A stretch of 64,000 nucleotides of DNA from JAXLYE01 sp046351595 (GTDB lineage Bacteria > Myxococcota_A > Polyangia > Palsa-1104 > JAEUJZ01): assembly GCA_046351595.1 (NCBI GenBank), contig JAXLYE010000002.1, positions 434,001 through 498,000 of the forward strand, given 5' to 3'. The notes beneath the pieces are model-generated. The model saw nothing but the letters and a program-made list of their open reading frames with translations, searched no databases and was not told the DNA's origin. Below are positions 17,242 through 25,015 of the stretch, in pieces. How positions within the stretch are numbered: the first letter of the stretch is position 1; each line of letters opens with the position of its first letter. The position numbers were made by a program, and so were the translations under genes.

Positions 17242-18333
17242 ATGCCTGCACTCGCTCGGCGGCCTGCCCGCTCGACCCGCGCCCTCTGCCGCGCGGCCGC
17301 CTGCGGCGCCCTCGCCTCTGCCCTGTTCGCCGCTGCTCCGTCGGTGCGCGCTGCCGAGCCGATCGTCGGCCTGCGCTCGCTCGCCATGGGCGACACCCTG
17401 CGCGGCGCCGCCACCGAGGCCGAGGGGCCGCTGCTCAACCCCTCGGGCATGACGGTCACGCAGAAGTTCCAGGTCTCCGGCTTCTACAGCCTGCGCCTGC
17501 CCTCGCTCGGTCACTTCGTCCACCTGTCGGTCGTCGACTCGGTGACCAACCGCCGCCTCGCGCTCGGCCTGTACTACAGCTTCGTCCAGGAGAACCCGCG
17601 CTTCAACTTCCCGCTCGCCGAGGGCCCCTACTCGAACGGCATGCTGCAGCGGGTGATCGAGGTCGACGGCGCCCGCATCAGCCGCAACGGCAACGAGTCC
17701 GGCATCAGCATGGCCGTGCCCATCGGCGACCGCTTCAGCCTCGGCGCCACCATCAAGTACTCGTACTACGCGCTGCGCGCCGAGCTCGATCCGTCGATGA
17801 TCCCCTCGGGCTACAACTTCGCGCTGTCCCGCCTCGACAAGGAGCGCGGCGTCGACCTCGGCTCGAACGGCCACTCGGTGACCTTCGACTTCGGCGCCAC
17901 GCTGCGCCTGGTCGACCAGCTGCGCATCGGTGTCGTGGGCCAGAACCTGTGGCCGCAGGGGCACGAGCTCCCGATCAAGCTGGGCGTCGGGCTGGCCTAT
18001 CGCCTGGGGGAACGGCTGATCCTCGCCGGGGACGCCGTGATAAATTTCAGCGGGAGCGAGGACTGCGTGACCGTAGAGCTGGACCGCTGCACCGAGGTCG
18101 CCCGCCGCACCACCACCCGGCTCGGGCTCGGCCTGGAGTACAGCCTCTTGTCCCGGGTGCCGCTGCGGCTCGGCTATAGCTACGACGATACGCAGGGCGC
18201 GCAGGCGCTGACCGGCGGCATCGGCTACATGAACCTGGCGCCGGCCTTCGCCCTGGACTTCGCCTTCCGTCAGCGCCTGGACGCCGGCGCCGAGACCGTC
18301 CTGCTCCTGGGCTTCCGCGTGATCCGAGACTAG
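17242..18333 (+). CDS. Outer-membrane beta-barrel protein (FadL/PorV-like)
   Basis: About 363 residues. A signal peptide ends at SVRAAEP. The mature N-terminus, GLRSLAMGDTLRGAATEAEG and LLNPSGM, is the pattern of FadL/PorV-like outer-membrane proteins, in which the first segment plugs the barrel. Alternating polar and hydrophobic strands follow to a final strand ending VLLLGFRVIRD. In-frame ATGs also exist at 17230 and 17233, but a TATGAT box overlaps them, so 17242 is preferred. The sigma-factor gene starts 2 bases after the stop codon, so the three genes to 19354 form one operon. The cargo is unknown. Confidence 0.75.
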   Translation: MPALARRPARSTRALCRAAACGALASALFAAAPSVRAAEPIVGLRSLAMGDTLRGAATEAEGPLLNPSGMTVTQKFQVSGFYSLRLPSLGHFVHLSVVDSVTNRRLALGLYYSFVQENPRFNFPLAEGPYSNGMLQRVIEVDGARISRNGNESGISMAVPIGDRFSLGATIKYSYYALRAELDPSMIPSGYNFALSRLDKERGVDLGSNGHSVTFDFGATLRLVDQLRIGVVGQNLWPQGHELPIKLGVGLAYRLGERLILAGDAVINFSGSEDCVTVELDRCTEVARRTTTRLGLGLEYSLLSRVPLRLGYSYDDTQGAQALTGGIGYMNLAPAFALDFAFRQRLDAGAETVLLLGFRVIRD

Positions 18334-18335
18334 CC

Positions 18336-18923
18336 ATGGACCCGCGCAGCGAAGCCGAACTCGTCCGCCGTCTGCAGAGCCGCGACGAGAAGGCGTTCGT
18401 CGAGTGCATGCGCCTGTATCAAGACCAGGTCTACCGCCTGGTCTTTCGCATGCTCGGCAGCCACGCCGAGGCCGACGACATCGCGCAAGAGGTCTTCGTC
18501 ACCGTCTTCAAGTCCATCGACAGCTTCCGCGGCGACTCCAAGCTGTCGACGTGGCTTTACCGGATCGCCGCCAACCACTGCAAGAACCGCATCAAGTACC
18601 TGCGGCGGCGCGCCCACAAGCAGACCAGCGACTTCGACGACAACGCCGAGCGGGCGCTGATCGACGGCCAGCACAGCACCCTCGGGCAGCAGCACGCCAG
18701 CCCGGTCGAGGCGCTGGAGGGCGTGCAGCTCGGCGGCATCGTCCAGCGCGCCATCGACCGCCTCGACGAGGACCAGCGCCTGCTGTTGGTGCTGCGCGAC
18801 GTCGAGGAGCTGTCCTACGAGGAGATCATGCAGGTCACGGGCCTGCCCGAGGGCACGGTGAAGTCCCGCCTGCACCGCGCGCGGCTGATCTTGAAGGAAG
18901 AGATCGCGCGCCAGACCCGCTGA
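18336..18923 (+). CDS. ECF-type RNA polymerase sigma factor
   Basis: 195 residues. Region 2 (about 25-95) contains ADDIAQEVFVTVFKSIDSFR and STWLYRIAANHCKNR, the usual core-binding and -10 recognition segments. Region 4 (about 130-190) has DVEELSYEEIMQVTGLPEGT and VKSRLHRAR, the -35 helix-turn-helix. The length fits the RpoE-like ECF group. The linker (about 92-120) is charged and variable. The gene is sandwiched between an outer-membrane protein and a small single-pass membrane protein, suggesting envelope-related control. Confidence 0.93.
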   Translation: MDPRSEAELVRRLQSRDEKAFVECMRLYQDQVYRLVFRMLGSHAEADDIAQEVFVTVFKSIDSFRGDSKLSTWLYRIAANHCKNRIKYLRRRAHKQTSDFDDNAERALIDGQHSTLGQQHASPVEALEGVQLGGIVQRAIDRLDEDQRLLLVLRDVEELSYEEIMQVTGLPEGTVKSRLHRARLILKEEIARQTR

Positions 18924-18997
18924 GCCGCCCTCGCCGTCGCGGCCCGCCGCGGCCCGAGGGCCTGCCAGCCCGAACCTACGAGATCCGACGAGACGTC

Positions 18998-19354
18998 ATG
19001 AGCGACCGCAACCAGCCACCCGCCGACCCGCCGCCCCCGGGCAGCCCCGCGCCCGCCGCGCCGGCCGCCGACAGCCCGTCCGGCGCGGCCGTCGGCGACA
19101 GCGAGATCGTCGAGACCGAGGCCAGCACCAAGGCCCTGTTCAAGGATCTGGGCCTCGGCAAGGTCAGCGCCCCGCCGGACCTGGCGACGCGCGTGCCGCA
19201 GCTCATCGAGCGCCGCTCGGGCGGTCGCTTCTTCGGCCGCAAGCCGATCTCCGAGCGCCTGCCGCTGGAGTGGCTGTCGATCGCCATGCTGGCGCTGCTG
19301 GCGCTGCTCTACGCGCTGATGCGCCTCTCGCCGGGCCTGCTCGGCCAGCCCTGA
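18998..19354 (+). CDS. Small single-pass membrane protein, possible anti-sigma factor
   Basis: 118 residues. The N-terminal 35 residues are Pro/Ala-rich. A short conserved-looking segment (APPDLATRVPQLIERRSGG) is followed by one transmembrane helix near the C-terminus (LSIAMLALLALLYALM). Proteins with this layout placed directly after an ECF sigma gene are usually its regulators. The zinc-binding HxxxCxxC of common anti-sigma factors is absent, so the assignment rests on position and topology only. The start at 18998 is an ATG 12 bases after a GATCCGACGAG purine-rich stretch. Confidence 0.6.
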   Translation: MSDRNQPPADPPPPGSPAPAAPAADSPSGAAVGDSEIVETEASTKALFKDLGLGKVSAPPDLATRVPQLIERRSGGRFFGRKPISERLPLEWLSIAMLALLALLYALMRLSPGLLGQP

Positions 19355-19440
19355 TCAACCGTAGCGACCGGGCGCGGCGACCGGGCCTACGGCCGGGCCC
19401 TGCGACGGTGCAGCGGCGCACCGCGGGGCTCGCCGGGCTG

Positions 19441-19460
19441 CGCGGGCGGTGTCGCCCGCG
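19441..19460. terminator. GC hairpin after the sigma-factor operon
   Basis: A perfect 8-base stem, CGCGGGCG and CGCCCGCG, with a GTGT loop, lies 87 bases after the stop codon at 19354. It has no T-run, so termination is uncertain. Confidence 0.3.
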
Positions 19461-19555
19461 AGCGGCGCCTGCGGCCGGAGCCGCGCCACCGGCGCAGGAA
19501 GATCCACCGTTGCTGCCGCGGCCGGTACAAACTTGATGCTCTCAGGAGGACCGTT

Positions 19556-20437
19556 GTGAACCCGAATGTCCCGACCCTGCGCCGTAGCCTGCGGCTGGCC
19601 GCGGTGCTCACCGCGAGCACGGGCGCGGTCGCCGCTGCGCAGCCCGCCCCTGCCCCGCCGCCGGCCGCCCCCGGCTCGGCGCTCGCGCCCGCCCCGACGG
19701 GCCCGACCGCGCCGCCGGCCGCTCCGACGAGCCCGGAGTCCGCGACGGCCCCGACCCTGACGACGCCGACGACGCCGCCGACTCCGGCGACCCCGCCGAC
19801 CCCGGGCGGTGAGGTCCCGCTGCTGCCGCCGCCGCCGGTGTACCAGGCCGAGCTGCCGCCCGGGCCGCCGGCTGCGGCCCCGCCCCCGTCGCTGCCGATG
19901 CGGCACGCCCCGCGCAACTTCGCGCTCTCGGTGGGCTGGGCCTATACGCCGAGCAACTCGCTGCCGCTCACCCCGGTCCAGGTGCCGATGCTGACCCCGC
20001 AGGGCGTCAACGTCGACGCGCGCCTGGGCTGGCAGGTCGGCGGCTATCAGTCGGGCTGGAACTCCTACGTCGGCTTCATCGCCAGCTTCTTCTATTACGT
20101 CGGCAGCGGCACCGGCGTCAGCGACAGCCTCGGGCTGGACTACGGCATCTTCGTCAAGCACGTGCTGTTCCCCGGGCGCCGCGTCCGCCTGTTCGTCGGC
20201 TACGGCCTCGGCGCGGTGCAGGTCTGGGTCAAGGACGTCGGCGGCCGCGGCATCGGCCACATGACGCGCCTGGCCGCCGGCCTCGACACCCGGGTCAGCG
20301 ACAACCTCCACGTCTCCTTCGAGTTCGCCTACAAGTTCAACATCCTGCCCAGCTTCGCGACGGACGCCGCGGTCGAGCCGCGCAGCTACGACTTCCACTC
20401 GCTCAGCCTGCTCGGCGGGCTGTGGTTCGGGAAGTAA
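19556..20437 (+). CDS. Outer-membrane beta-barrel protein with Pro-rich N-terminus
   Basis: 293 residues from a GTG start with AGGAGG six bases upstream. A signal peptide ends near VAAAQP. Residues 25-115 are Ala/Pro/Thr-rich and probably unstructured, suited to spanning the periplasm or cell wall. From about 118 on, short alternating strands (NFALSVGWAYTPSNSL, LGWQVGGYQSGWNSYVGF, VRLFVGYGLGAVQVW) and an ending of LSLLGGLWFGK are typical of a small eight-stranded OmpA/OmpW-like barrel. No OmpA C-terminal peptidoglycan domain is present. Function unknown. Confidence 0.7.
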   Translation: MNPNVPTLRRSLRLAAVLTASTGAVAAAQPAPAPPPAAPGSALAPAPTGPTAPPAAPTSPESATAPTLTTPTTPPTPATPPTPGGEVPLLPPPPVYQAELPPGPPAAAPPPSLPMRHAPRNFALSVGWAYTPSNSLPLTPVQVPMLTPQGVNVDARLGWQVGGYQSGWNSYVGFIASFFYYVGSGTGVSDSLGLDYGIFVKHVLFPGRRVRLFVGYGLGAVQVWVKDVGGRGIGHMTRLAAGLDTRVSDNLHVSFEFAYKFNILPSFATDAAVEPRSYDFHSLSLLGGLWFGK

Positions 20438-20499
20438 CCGCCCCGCCGCGCGCCCGCACCTCGCGGCCGCCACGCCGACGACGGGCCGCGACCGCGTGA

Positions 20500-20505
20500 T
20501 ATAGT
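20500..20505 (+). promoter_or_regulatory. Candidate -10 box (TATAGT)
   Basis: TATAGT lies 8 bases before the GTG at 20514. No ribosome-binding site is present. It supports 20514, not 20861, as the original start of the following gene. Confidence 0.4.
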
Positions 20506-20513
20506 AACGGGCT

Positions 20514-20735
20514 GTGCCCAGCCGCCGCAGCAGTCCCCTGACCCCGCCCAAGCGCTCGCGCCCCGCGACCTCGCGCAAGACCCCGGCCCGTTCGCCGCGG
20601 ACCAAGCCGAAGCCGGCCGCCGCTGAGCCGCCGTCGACCGCTGCGCCGCCGCGCCCGGAGGCCGCGGCGCCGCCGCCGGTCGCTGCGCCGCCGCCCGCGG
20701 AAGCGCCCCCGCCGGCCGCTGCCGCGCCCCGGCCG
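20514..20735 (+). pseudogene. Out-of-frame N-terminal part of the next gene
   Basis: A frame from GTG 20514 encodes a basic start (PSRRSSPLTPPKRSRPATSR) and an Ala/Pro/Glu linker. At about 20725 that character jumps to another frame: reading from 20726 (GCC CCG GCC GCT GCC) continues the Ala/Pro linker without a break into the folded domain that runs through 20861. One missing base in the GC-rich run GCCGCGCCCCGG would explain this. It may be an assembly error or a real frameshift. Confidence 0.45.
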
Positions 20736-20860
20736 CTGCCGCACCGTCAGCTGCTGCCCCGCCGCCGGCTGCTGAGCCGCCGCCCTCCCCTCTCTCCACG
20801 GATCCGCCGCTGCCGGCCCGCCTGGTCGAGCTGTTCCGGCTGAGCGCGCTCGATCAGCAG

Positions 20861-22489
20861 GTGCTGCGGGTGCTGCTCGGCCCGAGCGGCGCGGGCGCTG
20901 ACTCGGGGCTGCCCGTGCGGCGCCTGGCGCAGGCGGTCGCGTGCGACGAGCTGCAGCTCATCGCGCGCCTCGCCCCCGAGGGCCCGCTGCGCCGCCACGC
21001 CCTCGTCGAGGTCGACGCCGAGGCCGAGCTCGGGTTCCTGCGGCCCTCCGACGCGCTGCAGGCGGCGCGCGGGCTCGCGCTCTGGTGCCGCGGCGCCCTC
21101 GACGAGGCGGGGCTGCTCGCGGCGCAGCTCCCGGGCCTGGGGCTGCTGCCGACGCCGCCGCCCGAGACGGCGTGGGCCGCGGAGCTGCGGGCCGAGAAGC
21201 CGCCGGCGGCGCTCTTGGAGCTCGTGCGCGAGCGGCTGGTCGCCCCGCACCCGGTGCTGCTCGCCCTGTCGGGCTGTAGCCCGGAGGCGGCGCTGGCGCT
21301 GGCGCAGGCCGCGCGCCTGCGGCTGCAGCGGCCGGTGCTGGTCCTCGATGGTGCGGCGCTGCAGGGCTGGCCGCTGCCGCAGCTCGTGCCGGCGCTGCGC
21401 CGGCTGCGCCGTGACGCGGATCTGCGCGGTGCGGCGCTGGTGATCAGCGAGGCGCCGCTGCTCGGCGCCGCGGTCCGTGCCCTCTGCGCGCCGCGCTCGG
21501 TCGGGCAGACGGCGCCGGTGGTGCTCTGCGGCAGCGGCAGCGTCGCCCTGCCGGCGGTGCCGGCGCTGGTCACCGCCGGCGAGGTGGCGCTGGTGCCGAC
21601 GACCGCGGCGCTGCGCGCCCCTGCGCCCGCGAGCCCGGCCCCGACCGGTGCCGCCGCCGGGACCGCGACCGGTGCCGCCGCCGCCGAGCCCGAGGATCCG
21701 GCGGTCCTGGCCAGCCGCGAGGAGGCCCGCCGTCGCGCCGCCCTGGACGCCGCGCGCGCCATGGGGCGACCGATCCCGGCCGACCTGCTGGGTGCGGTGA
21801 GCGCCCCGGCGGTGCCCGCCGCCGCCGCGCCCGTGCGACCGGCTCCCTCTCCGACTCCCTCTCCGACTCCCCCGCCCGCGGCCGCCGCGCCCGCGGAACC
21901 GAGCCGGCCCGCGCCGGCCGCCGCACCGGTCAGCTCGGAGGCGCCCGCCGGACGCCCGCGCAACCCGCGCCTCGCCGCGGCCCTGGCCAAGGCCGGGCTG
22001 CCGCCGGTCGGCTCCGCGGCCCACGCCTCGCTGCGCGCCGGCGACGAGCCGCCCGACGAGCCCCCGCCGCCGCGCGCCGCGCCGCCGCCTGCCCCCGAGC
22101 CGGTCCGCCCGGTCAGCGCCGCGGCGCCGGCCGCCCCCAGCGCCGCCCCCGAGGCTGCCCCGGCCGTGGACGAGAGCGCCGACGAGCAGCCGCCCATCCC
22201 GCTTGAAGACGACGCGCCCTTTGACGAGGTGCTGCGGGTCGCCCGCACGACGCCGAACCCCACGCAGCGGATCGCCCTGCTGCGCCGCCTGGAGGGGGCC
22301 AAGTCGCCGGCGGTGATCCAGCTGTTCCGCCAGTTCATCACCAACGCCCATCCCGGGGTCCGCGCCGCGGCCGAGGCCGGGATGAGCTCGCTGTTCGGCC
22401 CGAACTGGAACCGCGCGCGGGCCATCGCGCCGCCGGTCCAGCCGCCGCGCAGCGACGACGGCGGCCGCGGGCCCGGGGGCGCGTTCTAG
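20861..22489 (+). CDS. Degenerate AAA-like protein with HEAT-like C-terminus
   Basis: 542 residues are in frame from the GTG at 20861, but the domain evidently begins upstream (RLVELFRLSALDQQ at 20819 is in the same frame). A winged-helix-like N-terminus is followed by a segment (about 125-255) resembling an AAA module: PVLLALSGCSPEAALALAQA has a Walker A position without G-K-S/T, and RGAALVISEAPLLG a Walker B position without the acidic pair. Nucleotide hydrolysis is therefore unlikely. A long Ala/Pro linker (about 260-450) leads to helical repeats near the C-terminus (TQRIALLRRLEGAKSPAVIQ, HPGVRAAAEAGM). A helical adaptor or scaffold role is an inference. No partner gene is adjacent. Confidence 0.65.
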   Translation: MLRVLLGPSGAGADSGLPVRRLAQAVACDELQLIARLAPEGPLRRHALVEVDAEAELGFLRPSDALQAARGLALWCRGALDEAGLLAAQLPGLGLLPTPPPETAWAAELRAEKPPAALLELVRERLVAPHPVLLALSGCSPEAALALAQAARLRLQRPVLVLDGAALQGWPLPQLVPALRRLRRDADLRGAALVISEAPLLGAAVRALCAPRSVGQTAPVVLCGSGSVALPAVPALVTAGEVALVPTTAALRAPAPASPAPTGAAAGTATGAAAAEPEDPAVLASREEARRRAALDAARAMGRPIPADLLGAVSAPAVPAAAAPVRPAPSPTPSPTPPPAAAAPAEPSRPAPAAAPVSSEAPAGRPRNPRLAAALAKAGLPPVGSAAHASLRAGDEPPDEPPPPRAAPPPAPEPVRPVSAAAPAAPSAAPEAAPAVDESADEQPPIPLEDDAPFDEVLRVARTTPNPTQRIALLRRLEGAKSPAVIQLFRQFITNAHPGVRAAAEAGMSSLFGPNWNRARAIAPPVQPPRSDDGGRGPGGAF

Positions 22490-22835
22490 GCCGGCGGCTC
22501 TCCGCCCGAGCTGCCTCCGCGGTACCCGGGCGCGCGCAGATCCGCGTCAGCGGGGTCCGCTCCCGGGATCCACGATCTGAAAGCGGCTCCTGCCGCAGTC
22601 GCGGAGTCGCGGACAGGGCTGGGAGGCGTGAGCCGCCGGGTCGAACGCCCGCGGCGAGCGGCTGCGGCCGTGGCGAGGCTCGGACGCGGCGCTCTCGGCG
22701 GAGGCGCGCCGGCGCCGTCCGGGAACAGGGCGCGGTGCCCTGGTCGCCGGCAGCCGGGCAGCCGCAGGCCGGCTCTGCCTGGCCGGTGACATCAAGGACC
22801 CGGGGCCGCGACGGGCCGCGACCGCGGGCTCGTGG
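22490..22835. other. Intergenic region between converging genes
   Basis: 346 bases of GC-rich DNA between the stop codons of two converging genes. No terminator with a T-run, repeat or plausible gene was found. Confidence 0.4.
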
Positions 22836-23408
22836 CTACAGCATGGACTTGGTCTTGGGCGGCGTCTCCTGCACCCCGCTCGACGGCTCGCGGCGCGGCG
22901 GCGGCTGCAGCTTGGGCCCGGCGCTCACCCCGGTGGCCGGCCGCTCGTGCAGCAGCAGCCGCGTGGTGTCGCGGAACAGCACCGAGATCTTGCCCGGCGC
23001 CGGGGCCGCCATCACGGCGCCCAGCCCGAAGCTCGGGTGCGTTAGGATCTCGCCCGGCGCGTAGCGCTCGCTCGGCGAGTAGTTGCGGGGGGCATTGGCG
23101 GCGGCCGCGCTCGAGCGGCTGGCGAGCAGCGCGTCGAGCGGGTTGACGGTCGGCGCCGCAGGCGCGGCCGGCGTCGCCGACTTGGTCCTTCGGGGCGCCT
23201 TGGGGGTCGGGGTCCCGTTGGGCGTCTCGCTCGACTTGGGCGCCTTCTCGCCCGGCGGACGCGCCTTGTAGCGGTGCTGCTTGTGGCAGCTACGGCACTC
23301 GACCTTGACGGGGAGTGACTTCTCCATAGCGACCACGATGTGGTGCCGCATGGCGCGGCACGAAGTGCAATACGCGGAGGTCTCGCCTCCAACCTTTACT
23401 TGCTCCAA
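22836..23408 (-). CDS. Zinc-ribbon protein with CarD/Tudor-like C-terminal segment
   Basis: 190 residues from a TTG start with GGGAGTGATCC directly upstream. Two CxxC knuckles (Cys14/Cys17 in YCTSCRAM and Cys38/Cys41 in ECRSCHKQ) form a zinc ribbon. A basic Pro/Ala linker (about 50-105) follows, then a segment reading YAPGEILTHPSFGLGAV and GKISVLFRDTTRLLLH. That pattern (tHp.fG.G.V, ..i.V.F.dg.k.L.h) is widespread in deltaproteobacteria and resembles the small SH3-like domain of CarD-type proteins. A nucleic-acid or RNA-polymerase-linked role is plausible but not shown. Confidence 0.7.
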   Translation of the reverse strand: MEQVKVGGETSAYCTSCRAMRHHIVVAMEKSLPVKVECRSCHKQHRYKARPPGEKAPKSSETPNGTPTPKAPRRTKSATPAAPAAPTVNPLDALLASRSSAAAANAPRNYSPSERYAPGEILTHPSFGLGAVMAAPAPGKISVLFRDTTRLLLHERPATGVSAGPKLQPPPRREPSSGVQETPPKTKSML

Positions 23409-23811
23409 GGATCACTCCCTCGGTGAAGAACCGCGCGCCCCGCTTCCTTGGCGGTCGTCGACGCGCGGCGGACAATAGCGCAACCGCGCTGACCCTTCTG
23501 AATAGATTTTGCAGGATCTCGCGCCCGCTTGCGAATGGGTCTTCACCCGCGGTCGCCGGCCGCCGCTGCGGCACCGGCGGAGGAGGTCGGCAGCGAGGCT
23601 TTTCAAGAAGATGCGCGGCGCGCGGTCAGGAGCCGTGCGGGCCGCCGCCGCCTGAACCGAGCCCGGCGGTGTGTGCTTGCAGGTGACAGCCGGCCCGGCC
23701 GCCGTTAGCATCGGCCGCGCCGCCTCCGGCCGCAAGGGCCGAGCGCGGCCGAACCTATCCCTGCCTGGCCCAGCCCAGGAACTTGCCATCCCATCCTATG
23801 GAGTCCCCAAG
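23409..23811. other. Divergent intergenic region
   Basis: 403 bases between the leftward zinc-ribbon gene and the rightward oxidoreductase. It must hold both promoters; none is clear. A modest AT-richer patch lies near 23490-23515. GGAG nine bases before 23812 serves the oxidoreductase. Confidence 0.4.
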
Positions 23812-24894
23812 ATGAAGATCGTCATCGTCGGCGCGGGTCCGGGCGGCGCGACCGCTGCCCTGCAGCTTGCCCGGCAGCGCCGTCACGAGGTAGTGCTGCT
23901 CGACCGCGACGAGTTCCCGCGGCACAAGACCTGCGGCAGCGGCTTGGGTCCGCGCTGCCTTGATGTGCTCAAGGAGCTCAGCCTCTTCGAGACGCTGCGG
24001 CCCAAGGCGCTCGGCATCCGCGGCCTGCGCTTCGTCTCGCCGGGCATGAAGGAGGCGGTGCTGGCCTCGAACGTCGAGGCGGCCTGGATCATCCCGCGCG
24101 AGACCTTCGACGCCGAGATCGCCTTCACCGCCGAGCGCGAGGGCGCAAACTTCATCCAGGGCTTCAACGCCAAGCGCCTGTTGCGCGACCCGTCCGGCCG
24201 CATCCGCGGCATCTCCGACGGCAAGCAGGAGGTCGAGGGCGACCTGATCATCTTTGCCGACGGCGCCCACTCGCGCTTCTCGATCGACAAGCGCAAGCGC
24301 AACCAGATCGCGGCCATCATGGCCTGGTACGAGGGCGTGCCGTACACCGACGGTGTGCTCGAGATGTGGTTCGACCGCCGCGTCAAGCCCTGGTACGGCT
24401 GGCTCTTCCCCGAGACCAAGACCCGCGTCAACGTCGGCATCTGCTACGACCCCGACGACCCGCAGGACCCCAAGCAGATCCTGAACGAGGTCGTCGCGCG
24501 CAACCTCGGCGACCGCATGCGCGGCGCCACGCAGGTCGGCAAGTACAAGGGCCACCCCATCGTCTATACGCGCAACATCGGCCCGATCACCGCGCCCGGC
24601 GCCATCTGGATCGGCGAGGCGGCGCGCCTGACCAACGCCAGCACCGGCGAGGGCATCTCGTACGCGATGCGCAGCGCCTGCGTCGCCGCCGAGGTCATCG
24701 CCGCGCACGAGCAGCCGGGCTACTCGATGTACACGGACTACACCCAGCGCACCGTGCAGAAGTTCAGCCTGCCGATGCACACGGCGGTGGGCTTCATGAA
24801 CTTCGTCAAGACCCCGGCCTTCGACTTCGTCTCGTCGCTGGTGACCAGCCGCGTCGTGCAGTCGCCGATGCGCTGGCTGCTCGCCAACGTCTGA
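23812..24894 (+). CDS. Geranylgeranyl-reductase-family FAD oxidoreductase
   Basis: 360 residues. The N-terminal Rossmann motif is VGAGPGG (6-12) with an Asp in LLDRDEFPRHKTCGSGL; the last part is the conserved segment of the geranylgeranyl reductase family (PF01494-type), in which the Cys-Gly pair lies near the flavin. A second FAD contact is GDLIIFADGAHS, and WIGEAARLTNASTGEGISYA is the C-terminal family signature. Such enzymes reduce isoprenoid chains of archaeal lipids, chlorophyll or menaquinone, or hydroxylate natural products; the substrate here is open. The gene stands alone. Confidence 0.85.
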   Translation: MKIVIVGAGPGGATAALQLARQRRHEVVLLDRDEFPRHKTCGSGLGPRCLDVLKELSLFETLRPKALGIRGLRFVSPGMKEAVLASNVEAAWIIPRETFDAEIAFTAEREGANFIQGFNAKRLLRDPSGRIRGISDGKQEVEGDLIIFADGAHSRFSIDKRKRNQIAAIMAWYEGVPYTDGVLEMWFDRRVKPWYGWLFPETKTRVNVGICYDPDDPQDPKQILNEVVARNLGDRMRGATQVGKYKGHPIVYTRNIGPITAPGAIWIGEAARLTNASTGEGISYAMRSACVAAEVIAAHEQPGYSMYTDYTQRTVQKFSLPMHTAVGFMNFVKTPAFDFVSSLVTSRVVQSPMRWLLANV

Positions 24895-24918
24895 TAGGGG
24901 GGCACCTTCCCGTGCCTC

Positions 24919-24941
24919 CTCGTCGAGCAGAGCTCGACGAG
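24919..24941. terminator. Perfect hairpin between converging genes
   Basis: CTCGTCGAGC and GCTCGACGAG form a 10-base perfect stem with an AGA loop. An outer pair, AGGGGGG near 24895 and CCCCCC after 24944, extends it. It lies 24 bases after the oxidoreductase stop and lacks a T-run; it could serve both converging genes. Confidence 0.5.
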
Positions 24942-25015
24942 CCTCCCCCCCTGCCGCGCGTTTCTCGCGCGGGTTGCGGATCGGACAAGTTCAAAGCGCC
25001 CCTTATCGGGCCCTA

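Noticed and set aside
22490..22835. A tRNA or small RNA gene in the gap between converging genes
   Set aside because: No cloverleaf with a TTCRANNY T-arm or terminator-like hairpin with a T-run could be found by eye here or in the other gaps.
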